In this document: in pieces, positions 58,501 through 64,000 of the stretch
Numbering within the stretch: the stretch's first letter is position 1
Layout: each line of letters begins with the position of its first letter
From: Psychroserpens jangbogonensis
Lineage (GTDB): Bacteria; Bacteroidota; Bacteroidia; Flavobacteriales; Flavobacteriaceae
Reading direction: 5' to 3'
DNA: 64,000 bases
Assembly: GCF_000797465.1 (NCBI RefSeq)
Contig: NZ_JSWG01000015.1
Location: 419,123 to 483,122 of the forward strand
Made by a program: the position numbers and the translations under genes
The notes under the pieces: model-generated
Told to the model about the DNA's origin: nothing
Seen by the model: only the letters and a program-made list of their open reading frames with translations
The model's database searches: none

Positions 58501-61191
58501 ACAGTAATTGATGAAACAGCTCCAATGTTAGAAGGAGAGTTACCTCAAGGTTTATCAGATGTTGACGCATGTTTAGCTAATGTTCCAGCTGCTCCAACTG
58601 AGGAGTATATTGAATCATTATTCTCTGATAACTGTGGAAATGTAAATGCAACTTTAACAATCACATCTCCAGAGGAGAACACAGATTGTTTATGGGCTGT
58701 ATTATACAGATATACGATTGAAGATGACTGTGGAAACTTTGCAGCACCAGTTAAAATCTACCATAATGGTGGAGATACGTCAGCACCTGAATTAACAGGT
58801 GACTTACCAACAGGTGTTACTGGTTTACAATGTTTAAGTGAAAACCCAGGAGCTCCAGAATTAGCAGCAATTATTGCAGCGTATTCAGATAACTGTGGAG
58901 ATGTAATAGTTACACCATTTGAGCCTAATATTTCAGGTACTGATTGTGGATGGACTGCTACTTATGAGTATGAAATTAAAGATACTTGTGGTAACAAATT
59001 ACCAAACATCGAAATCGTAAACAGTGGAGCAGATACAATGGCTCCAGAATTAGACGGAGAAATTCCATTAGGAGAGAATACCGTTAATGCATGTAAAGAT
59101 TCTGATTTAGGTGAACCAACAGAAGAAGAAATAGCTGAGCTATTCTCTGATAACTGTGCAGACATCACAGCTGATAATGTAACTAAAGTTGAAAAATTAG
59201 CTATAGGTTCAGATTGTGAGTGGATTAGAGTATTTGAATACATAGTTAGAGATGACTGTGGAAATGCTTATCCAACATTCAAAGTGAACTACCAAGGTGG
59301 TGATACTGAAGGCCCAATGGCGACAGGTGAATGTACTGCTGAAGTGATGACTCTTAATACTAGTGACTGGGATGGCTTAGCTTGTCCTGAAGATGCAAGT
59401 ATTTCTCTTGTTTATCAACAAGAAATCACAGTTGATTCAGAATGGACTGTTGGAGGAATTCCAGCATCAGAAATTGGATCTATATACGAATGCTATACAG
59501 ATAACTGTACTGCAGTTGAAGATTTAACGTTCAGAGTTTATGAATTAAGTGAAGTTAAAGGACCTTGTTCTACAACACTTACGGTTACTTTTGAAGTTGA
59601 AGACAGCTGTTTGAACAAATCAGCAGATCTATTAGTATGTACATTTATTATAAATGATACGACTGCACCAGTAGTAACTTGCCCAGAAGGTGAAGACTTT
59701 GGTACTGTTACTGAAACACCAACTGAATTTGGTGATAAAGCAACTTGGATAGATAACTGTCAAGGTTCAGGTGATACTGCAACATTTACTGATGTGCTTA
59801 CTGAATCAGTAAGTGGAAGTGGAGGAAGTGGTAATGGTGTATTCACAATTGAGTGCTATGATTCTAATGGAGGTCTTTTTGATCATATAGATTATGTAGT
59901 TACAGGAACTGATGGTAATGGATTGCCGACATATTCTGGAACATTACGTGATAATGGAGCAGGACCATACACATTATACTATAATGATACTACAACTCGT
60001 TGGGAAGGTTATTTACTTAATAGTACTACATTGATTTGGTATGCAGATACACTTTCATGTGATATCAATGATTGGACTAGTACAGGTGGAGCAACTACTT
60101 GTGTTGCAATAGGAGTTGATTGTAGTGACTTTAATTCAAATGCTGTAGACTACACTTTAGTGCGTACGTTTACTGCTGATGATGGTTGTGGTAATGTTGG
60201 TTCATGTGAAGTAACATATACTTGGTCAATTGGTCAAGCATGTGATGACGTTGCTCCAGTATTAGACTGCCCTGAAGGTACATTCTTCGGAGAAGTTTTT
60301 GTAGCACCAACAGCATTTGTAACTTCTGCACCATATAGTGACGAAGGTAATGCAGGTGGAACAACTACTGATTATTCAGATGATTTACAAGATGAACAAT
60401 TCTTCGGAGAATCAACTAATATTAGTATTGGTTGTATCACTGGAGGCCAAGTGTTCGCAGTTGTTGATTTTGTAAGAACAGGATTTGATGCTGCCGGATA
60501 TGCAGTGTATGCTGTTGGATCTAGTACAGAATTGCCTAATCATGGTTATACATTAGAATATGATGCAGCGAATGCAAGATGGTCTACTAAAGAGTACCCA
60601 AATGATACTAGTGCTTCTGGTTCTGGAATTGAAGTATTCTATTCTCCATCTGTAGGTAATGCACCAGATTGTGATCCTTCTACTTGGACAATTGATGCTA
60701 GTGTATGTGATTCAATTTGGGTTGATTGTGGATTTGTTGGACTAGATTATACAGAGTACACATTAACAAGAACATTTACAGCTACAGATGACTGTGATAA
60801 TGTAGATACTTGTGATGTAGTTTACTCATGGATAATCAATAACCAACCAATTACAAGAAGTGCTGACTATAATGTTGTTCCTAATAGTGATATTAAGGCA
60901 TTAGCATTAGGTGCTTCTGAAGAAAGCAAGGTTGATTTCAAAGCGTTCCCAGTACCATTTGATAATGAGGTAACACTTACATATGAGTTTGATTACAGAA
61001 CAGACGTAACTATTGAGTTCTTTGATACTAAAGGTTTATTAATCTTATCAGAGACTAACACTAGATACGTTGCAGGTTCAACAGGTAGAACTACATTAGA
61101 TCTATCAAGAACTTCTAGTCAAGTATTCTATGTGAAGTTAACGACTAGTCAAGGTACGATTACTAAGAAGATTGTATCTTCTGGTAAGTAG
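52564..61191 (+). CDS. giant cysteine-rich repeat surface protein with T9SS type A sorting domain (copy 1)
   Basis: 2,875 aa. A long N-terminal leader (36 residues before a normal signal sequence MKAFAFIMLFAFSVGTVEAQ) may mean the true start is Met37 at 52672. After cleavage come three ~85-aa modules (A type, each with SDNCG, DDC.W and DSCGN motifs). One HYR-like segment follows, then 19 B modules (53731-58506) each opening with a PAP motif and carrying four spaced cysteines. Next are three more A modules (58507-59310) and two related ~190-aa domains (59660-60240 and 60260-60840). A T9SS sorting domain ends the protein (FPVPFDNEVTLTYEF ... VFYVKLTTSQG). It is predicted to be exported and attached to the cell surface, as a filamentous adhesin-like or matrix protein (inference). 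I cannot assign a receptor or function. Confidence 0.85.
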   Translation: MFMSNFTRSGSRAKIWQSITNLSCCSIDLITKQTRSMKAFAFIMLFAFSVGTVEAQEERSTFFDRCQEDAPPGPSEADVANLYLNQCGDTPATVTKTAIMSGDDCDWEVEYTYFIKCGAFEEEIKVGYVGGDRTPPSLNDGAQVPTGELGMNLCFSQAPAGPKVTSIAALYSDNCGEVLVTKSGSPQGDDCSWTAFYKYSIMDSCGNMIADLDVNYTGGDTEAPQLLKDAEVPVGSNTLNLCFDNKPLGPTELEIAALFSDNCGTVLVTKSLGTEKGNDDCKWLSAFEYTIQDSCGNFADPIYVEYMGGDTEDPVLSGVPIDTEVTCIDLIPAPANVTATDNCTDNIQAVLTENYDNLGLACEGGELVRTWTATDLCGNSISASQTIVVLPAPMASFEPVSPETISCEEAFSFQADDLIYNNGVSKSACAIVGSVPGLVTSNFTLCGGTITVNWTYTDDCLRTINAEKVYTVTPAPAATLDVVENFTLSCEAAAAYVAPSLNYSNGLQGDCSLDGSIPPVQKDQFDACGGKIIVEYIGEDACGNPLSTILDITVSPAPAAVFDAIEVESELSCADADTYTATALNYSNGLEGICNISGSIEPVQTNEFDSCGGKITITWTGQDECENPLTATVDINVLPAPEADVTTPEFPSNVSCADAAGFTAADATYTNGLEGTCNISGSLEATVVKLYDSCGGKITITYNGEDACGRPLSAGPFDVDVDPAPEATVSAPEFPSDIMCSDAAGFSAANATYSNGLTGDCEISGSLEANIVRAYDLCGGKITITYNGEDACGRLLSAGPFDVNVNPAPEASFDTAAHEEISCEQADGYSAPSLNYSNGLEGECGINGTVDGVLSGEFTSCGGLLYVDWTYTDECGRLITARKQLKVSPAPAPTLDEVENFTLSCSDADGYQALPLYYSNGLEGTCNISGDLLPVQTNNFNECGGTITVTWDGTDICGTPLSATQTITVSPAPEAMFINPLPSIEVACDLADDYIVTNLAYSNGLEGTCGINGDVPGALSGSYDACGGTLYVDWKFVDNCGREIDYRKTITVLPAPEAEVTAPEFSDKIACADAAGFAADDATYTNGLTGLCEISGSIEATVVKNYTACGGTITITYDGVDACQNPLSAGPFVIDVDPAPEATVTAPEFPANIMCADAAGFAAGNATYSNGLEGTACDISGDIEATVVKNYTACGGTITITYTGKDLCERDLAAGPYVINVDPAPEATVTTPEFPANIMCADAAGFAAGNATYSNGLEGTACDISGEIEATVVKNYTACGGTITISYAGKDICDRDLAAGPFVIEVDPAPEATVTTPEFSDKIACSDAAGFAADDATYSNGLEETACEISGSIEATVVKNYTACGGTITISYAGKDICDRDLAAGPFVIEVDPAPEAEVTTPEFPTNIMCADAAGFAAGNATYSNGLEQTACDISGEIEATVVKNYTACGGTITITYAGKDICERDLAAGPFVINVDPAPEAEVTTPEFSDKIACADAAGFAAGNATYSNGLEGTACEISGSIEATVVKNYTACGGTITITYAGKDICDRDLAAGPFVIEVDPAPEAEVTTPEFPTNIMCADAAGFAAGNATYSNGLEGTACDISGEIEATVVKNYTACGGTITITYVGKDICERDLAAGPFVITVDPAPEATVTAPEFPANIMCADAAGFAAGNATYSNGLEGTACDISGDIEATVVKNYTACGGTITITYAGKDICERDLAAGPFVINVDPAPEADVTTPEFSDKIACADAAGFAAGNATYSNGLEGTACEISGSIEATVVKNYTACGGTITITYAGKDICDRDLAAGPFVIEVSPAPEATVYAPQFPLDIECVDAAGFAAGNATYSNGLEETACDISGSIEATVVKAYDACGGTITITYAGKDICERDLAAGPFVIEVKPAPAPIFYPIEPANLACEDLATYVPEFLGYSNGIEGPCGINGSVQGVADPFTGSCGTFDVHFSYVSCGVEITSKQTITVIDETAPMLEGELPQGLSDVDACLANVPAAPTEEYIESLFSDNCGNVNATLTITSPEENTDCLWAVLYRYTIEDDCGNFAAPVKIYHNGGDTSAPELTGDLPTGVTGLQCLSENPGAPELAAIIAAYSDNCGDVIVTPFEPNISGTDCGWTATYEYEIKDTCGNKLPNIEIVNSGADTMAPELDGEIPLGENTVNACKDSDLGEPTEEEIAELFSDNCADITADNVTKVEKLAIGSDCEWIRVFEYIVRDDCGNAYPTFKVNYQGGDTEGPMATGECTAEVMTLNTSDWDGLACPEDASISLVYQQEITVDSEWTVGGIPASEIGSIYECYTDNCTAVEDLTFRVYELSEVKGPCSTTLTVTFEVEDSCLNKSADLLVCTFIINDTTAPVVTCPEGEDFGTVTETPTEFGDKATWIDNCQGSGDTATFTDVLTESVSGSGGSGNGVFTIECYDSNGGLFDHIDYVVTGTDGNGLPTYSGTLRDNGAGPYTLYYNDTTTRWEGYLLNSTTLIWYADTLSCDINDWTSTGGATTCVAIGVDCSDFNSNAVDYTLVRTFTADDGCGNVGSCEVTYTWSIGQACDDVAPVLDCPEGTFFGEVFVAPTAFVTSAPYSDEGNAGGTTTDYSDDLQDEQFFGESTNISIGCITGGQVFAVVDFVRTGFDAAGYAVYAVGSSTELPNHGYTLEYDAANARWSTKEYPNDTSASGSGIEVFYSPSVGNAPDCDPSTWTIDASVCDSIWVDCGFVGLDYTEYTLTRTFTATDDCDNVDTCDVVYSWIINNQPITRSADYNVVPNSDIKALALGASEESKVDFKAFPVPFDNEVTLTYEFDYRTDVTIEFFDTKGLLILSETNTRYVAGSTGRTTLDLSRTSSQVFYVKLTTSQGTITKKIVSSGK
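53731..58506 (+). repeat. array of 19 coding tandem modules (about 240-255 nt each)
   Basis: Each module encodes 80-85 aa starting xPAP and has four Cys at fixed places: near residue 19, then in the ...C.I.G region, in the xxCGG motif and in the DxC motif. Modules 1-8 and 19 are divergent; modules 9-18 are nearly uniform. The first four are also readable in the partial second gene. Confidence 0.9.
55720..58266 (+). repeat. homogenised core of ten tandem modules
   Basis: Module 9 is 252 nt (55720-55971); modules 10-18 are exactly 255 nt each (boundaries at 55972, 56227, 56482, 56737, 56992, 57247, 57502, 57757, 58012). Modules 14 (56992-57246) and 17 (57757-58011) differ at only 2 of 255 positions. 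That indicates a 765-nt higher-order unit and recent unequal exchange. Confidence 0.92.
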
Positions 61192-61208
61192 TAATTAGAT
61201 TTAAATAA

Positions 61209-61224
61209 TTAGGGATTTCCCTAA
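61209..61224 (+). other. short perfect inverted repeat before the terminator
   Basis: TTAGGG-ATTT-CCCTAA, a 6-bp stem with a 4-nt loop, between the stop of giant gene 1 and its terminator. Role unknown; it may protect the mRNA 3' end. Confidence 0.35.
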
Positions 61225-61234
61225 GGGTATATAT

Positions 61235-61266
61235 AAAAGGCAGCTAGAAATAGTTGCCTTTTTTTT
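61235..61266 (+). terminator. terminator of giant gene 1
   Basis: AAAAGGCAGCTA / TAGTTGCCTTTT (one G-U pair) around a GAAA tetraloop, followed by a T run. Confidence 0.92.
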
Positions 61267-61487
61267 ATGCCATAATTTGAACGATATGGTTTTGATGGAT
61301 GTTGTTTATTTTGAAAAATAAAAAAGATATGATGTTGTAATAATCGTAAGTACAATTGGTACTATTTTAATCAGTTATAAAGAGGATTAAATACAGTGAA
61401 ATTGAGTACTAAATTTATGAGTATTGTTCTAGTTAAATTTAGAACAGATATTGTGTTTTATTTTAACAAATTAAACCTTCATTGGGT
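61267..61487. other. gene-free AT-rich stretch between the giant genes
   Basis: Part of the 772-bp region between the two giant genes (61192-61963). No convincing coding sequence, RNA gene or repeat was seen here. The remainder of the interval holds the hutH remnant, the promoter and the leader of the second gene. Confidence 0.5.
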
Positions 61488-61568
61488 AGCATTTTTTATA
61501 AAAACAGAAAAACCTTGGTGTATTTTATCGAAGGTTTTTGCATTAACACCGAATCGCTTTTCGACCAA
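61488..61568 (+). pseudogene. decayed remnant of the hutH 3' end
   Basis: Aligns without gaps to the last 27 codons of hutH (52095-52175). Over about 83 nt I count roughly two-thirds identical bases. The read-out SIFYKNRK...FIEGFCINTESLFDQ parallels RIFHDMIK...FIEDFRIDNDLLFD, with the stop changed to CAA. It is directly followed by sequence homologous to the hutH-giant intergenic region at a near-constant offset (9,393 then 9,394 bp). It therefore marks the left end of a tandem duplication. Confidence 0.65.
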
Positions 61569-61620
61569 ATGTTTAAAAGAAAAGTTCAACTGTAAAATAC
61601 GGTAAAAAACGTAATTTTTC

Positions 61621-61652
61621 TTTGGAAGCAAGTGTTCTATAATATACTTTTG
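61621..61652 (+). promoter_or_regulatory. canonical promoter of giant gene 2
   Basis: TTTG (61621-61624), 20 bp, TACTTTTG (61645-61652). Same elements and spacing as the promoter at 52227-52258, although the surrounding bases have diverged. Confidence 0.65.
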
Positions 61653-61658
61653 GATTCA

Positions 61659-61963
61659 AGTTAAGGTAAATTTTGTTTGTTTTAACTACATGAAAAAGTA
61701 TAATAAAAACGATTATTTTTTTCATTCCCTCACCACAAAAATTGTTTGATAGCACAGCAATTGATTATTAGCACATTTATTGATTTTTGAATACGTGATG
61801 TATTCAAGATTTAGAGTCATTTTATCTTACGGTATTTCGTGAGCTAATTTATCTCATTTAACACAAACCTAATGACTAAAGTATTAGTTGCTTTAGTTAT
61901 GTCGATTACAGAGATGTAATCAAATATAAATGTTAAGATAATTTAAATTTTAAACCAAATTCT
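61659..61963 (+). promoter_or_regulatory. long structured 5' leader of giant gene 2
   Basis: Counterpart of 52265-52563. Hairpin B' pairs CATGAAAAA-type sequence at 61690-61697 with TTTTTCAT (61718-61725). Hairpin C' (61787-61807) is identical to copy 1. Hairpin D' pairs 61822-61831 with 61838-61847, with one mismatch and one G-U pair. Compensatory changes relative to copy 1: one C-G to T-A in B; T-A to C-G and A-T to G-C in D. Confidence 0.6.
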
Positions 61964-64000
61964 ATGTTTATGAGCAATTTTACTCGAATTGGTAGTCGCG
62001 CCAAAATGTGGCAGTCTATCACTAATCTATCGTGTTGTAGCATTGATTTTATTACTAAACAAACTAGAAGCATGAAGGCATTTGCCTTTATCATGCTTTT
62101 TGCGTTTAGTGTAGGAACAGTAGAAGCACAAGAAGAAAGAAGTACTTTCTTCGATCGTTGTCAAGAGGATGCACCTCCTGGACCAAGTGAAGCAGATGTT
62201 GCTAACTTGTATTTAAACCAATGTGGAGATATTCCAGCAGCAGTTACTAAGACGATTACTATGTCAGGTAATGATTGTGATTGGGAAGTAGAATACACTT
62301 ACTTTATTAAGTGTGGTGCTTTTGAAGAAGAAATCAAAATTGGTTATGTTGGAGGAGACAGAACACCACCATCACTTAATGATGGCGCACAAGTACCAAC
62401 AGGAGAGTTGGGAATGAACTTATGTTTTAGTCAAGCACCAGCAGGACCAAAAGTAACAAGCATCGCAGCTCTGTATTCAGATAACTGTGGAGAAGTTCTT
62501 GTTACTAAGTCAGGATCACCTCAAGGAGATGATTGTTCATGGACAGCATCTTACAAGTATTCAATAATGGATTCTTGTGGTAACATGATTGCAGACTTAG
62601 ACGTTAATTATAGTGGAGGCGATACAGAAGCTCCTCAATTATTAAAAGACGCAGAAATTCCAGTAGGCTCAAATACATTAAACTTATGTTTTGATAACAA
62701 ACCATTAGGACCAACAGAATTAGAAATAGCTGCATTATTTTCAGATAATTGCGGAACTGTTTTAGTTACAAAATCATTAGGAACAGAAAAAGGTAATGAT
62801 GATTGTAAATGGTTATCTTCATTTGAATATACAATTCAAGATAGCTGTGGAAACTTTGCAGACCCAATCTATGTGGAATACATGGGTGGTGATACAGAAG
62901 ACCCAGTTTTAAGTGGAGTTCCAATAGATACAGAAGTAACTTGTATTGATTTAATTCCAACACCAGCAAATGTAACAGCTACAGATAACTGTACAGATAA
63001 CATTCAAGCAGTGCTTACAGAGAATTATGATAATTTAGGATTAGCATGTGAAGGTGGAGAATTAGTAAGAACATGGACAGCTACCGATCTTTGTGGAAAC
63101 TCAATTAGCGCTAGTCAAACAATTGTTGTTTTACCAGCACCTATGGCAGAGTTTGAGCCAGTGTCACCAGAAACAATTTCATGTGAAGAAGCTTTTAGTT
63201 TCCAAGCAGATGATTTAAATTATAGTAATGGTGTATCAAAAAGTGCTTGTGCAATTGTAGGATCAGTTCCAGGTACAGTAACAACAAACTTTACATTATG
63301 TGGAGGAACTATTACTGTAAATTGGACGTATGCAGATGATTGTTTACGTACAATAAATGCAGAGAAAGTTTATACAGTAACACCAGCACCAGCAGCAACA
63401 TTAGATGTAGTTGAGAACTTTACATTAAGTTGTGAAGCAGCAGCAGCATATGTAGCACCTTCATTAAACTATAGTAATGGATTAGAAGGTGATTGTAGCT
63501 TAGATGGTTCAGTTCAACCACTTCAAAAGAATCAATTTGATGCTTGTGGAGGAAAAATTCTTGTAATCTATACAGGAGAAGATGCTTGTGGTAATCCATT
63601 AAGCACAATTTTAGATATTACAGTATCACCAGCACCAGCAGCAGTGTTTGACGCTATCGAAGTAGAGTCAGAATTATCTTGTGCAGATGCAGGTACATAT
63701 ACAGCAACTGCCTTAAACTATTCAAACGGATTAGAAGGAATTTGTAATATTAGTGGTTCAATAGAGCCAGTACAAACAAATGAGTTTGATTCATGTGGAG
63801 GAAAAATCACAATTACTTGGACAGGTCAAGATGACTGTGAAAACCCTTTAACAGCAACAGTAGATATTAATGTGTTACCAGCTCCAGAAGCAGATGTAAC
63901 AACACCAGAATTTCCATCTAATGTTTCATGTGCAGATGCAGCCGGATTTACAGCAGCAGATGCTACTTATACAAATGGCTTAGAAGGTACAGACTGTGAG
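61964..64000 (+). CDS. giant cysteine-rich repeat surface protein (copy 2), truncated by window end
   Basis: Starts at ATG 61964, exactly 9,400 bp after the start of copy 1, and stays open for 679 codons to the window edge. By manual comparison about 58 bases differ from copy 1 over the first ~2,020 nt, with no indel. Differences cluster between identical runs of 130-185 nt, a gene-conversion-like mosaic. It encodes the same long leader, signal sequence, three A modules, HYR-like segment and B modules 1-4. In the last codons it departs from copy 1 (GTDCE versus GTCNI). T9SS export is inferred by homology because the C-terminus is outside the window. Confidence 0.85.
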   Translation, partial: MFMSNFTRIGSRAKMWQSITNLSCCSIDFITKQTRSMKAFAFIMLFAFSVGTVEAQEERSTFFDRCQEDAPPGPSEADVANLYLNQCGDIPAAVTKTITMSGNDCDWEVEYTYFIKCGAFEEEIKIGYVGGDRTPPSLNDGAQVPTGELGMNLCFSQAPAGPKVTSIAALYSDNCGEVLVTKSGSPQGDDCSWTASYKYSIMDSCGNMIADLDVNYSGGDTEAPQLLKDAEIPVGSNTLNLCFDNKPLGPTELEIAALFSDNCGTVLVTKSLGTEKGNDDCKWLSSFEYTIQDSCGNFADPIYVEYMGGDTEDPVLSGVPIDTEVTCIDLIPTPANVTATDNCTDNIQAVLTENYDNLGLACEGGELVRTWTATDLCGNSISASQTIVVLPAPMAEFEPVSPETISCEEAFSFQADDLNYSNGVSKSACAIVGSVPGTVTTNFTLCGGTITVNWTYADDCLRTINAEKVYTVTPAPAATLDVVENFTLSCEAAAAYVAPSLNYSNGLEGDCSLDGSVQPLQKNQFDACGGKILVIYTGEDACGNPLSTILDITVSPAPAAVFDAIEVESELSCADAGTYTATALNYSNGLEGICNISGSIEPVQTNEFDSCGGKITITWTGQDDCENPLTATVDINVLPAPEADVTTPEFPSNVSCADAAGFTAADATYTNGLEGTDCE

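Noticed and set aside
53731..58506. Regular repeats considered as a CRISPR array
   Set aside because: The units are 240-255 nt, continuous in one reading frame and translate to conserved Cys-containing modules. There are no short palindromic repeats with unique spacers and no cas genes.
61508..61539. Hairpin AAAAACCTT / AAGGTTTTT as a second terminator
   Set aside because: The loop is 14 nt and it coincides with the decayed hutH segment. The real terminator at 61235-61266 already ends the upstream gene.
61396..61605. A 69-codon open frame between the giant genes starting at GTG
   Set aside because: Odd composition, no family features, no promoter. The region is explained by the hutH remnant in another frame and the duplicated promoter-flanking sequence.
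1..64000. tRNA genes, rRNA genes, insertion sequences or att sites
   Set aside because: No cloverleaf-like sequences, transposase frames or integrase genes were seen. A covariance-model search would be needed to exclude a tRNA completely.

Overview
The window is about 64 kb of AT-rich, densely packed chromosome from a member of the Flavobacteriaceae (phylum Bacteroidota). Evidence: C-terminal type IX secretion (T9SS) sorting domains, promoters of the Bacteroidetes form TTTG-N~20-TAnnTTTG, absence of Shine-Dalgarno sequences, families typical of the group (DUF4294, DUF2891, ABC-permease/M1-peptidase fusions, collagen-like lipoproteins) and strong A/T codon preference. The genus cannot be fixed from the sequence alone. 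I see no tRNA, rRNA, insertion sequence, prophage or CRISPR array.

Layout. 1-4.9 kb: a four-gene envelope cluster (membrane patatin-like lipase, extensin-like zinc peptidase, small unknown protein, predicted outer-membrane protein). 4.9-6.5 kb: comM/yifB behind a start-codon hairpin. 6.5-11.2 kb: a compact operon of a DUF2891 lipoprotein, an Nramp-fold transporter lacking the usual metal ligands, and 5-oxoprolinase pxpABC. 11.3-13.3 kb: small anchored protein, polytopic membrane protein and histidine kinase. 13.3-17 kb (minus): RluA-type pseudouridine synthase, panB, L-serine dehydratase, small lipoprotein. 17-20.4 kb: dnaK and two paralogous lipoproteins. 20.4-23.5 kb: rRNA methyltransferase, alcohol dehydrogenase, a structured RNA-like element and two small basic proteins. 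23.5-29.8 kb: a T9SS-exported protein, MFS exporter, ABC exporter, DinB-like protein, acetyltransferase and amidohydrolase. 29.8-33.3 kb (minus): a three-gene acyl-CoA (probably propionyl-CoA) carboxylase operon. 33.4-36.9 kb (minus): PrsW-like protease, Nudix hydrolase, PLP enzyme, M42 peptidase. 37-41.6 kb: ABC ATPase plus a permease fused to an M1 aminopeptidase. 41.7-43.1 kb: DUF4294 protein and hemolysin III. 43.1-47.8 kb (minus): the thrA-thrB-thrC operon. 47.8-52.2 kb: NAD(P)HX repair enzyme, TlpA-like thioredoxin lipoprotein and hutH.

The most unusual part is 52.1-64 kb: two tandem genes for giant cysteine-rich surface proteins. The first is 2,875 aa; the second runs off the right edge. 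Their start codons are exactly 9,400 bp apart, and the first 2 kb of coding sequence is about 97% identical without indels. Each gene has a canonical promoter about 300 nt upstream and a long leader with hairpins that show compensatory base changes between the copies. A decayed copy of the end of hutH lies upstream of the second gene and records the tandem duplication. The first protein has an A-B-A architecture: three ~85-aa modules, a central array of 19 modules of 80-85 aa (ten of them nearly uniform, nine exactly 255 nt), three more A-type modules, two larger related domains and a T9SS sorting domain.

Most other genes are housekeeping: serine and threonine metabolism, pantothenate, 5-oxoproline salvage, odd-chain/propionate carbon, proteostasis, RNA modification and metabolite repair. 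The giant proteins, the envelope cluster and the ABC-peptidase fusion are the less understood surface and export functions.
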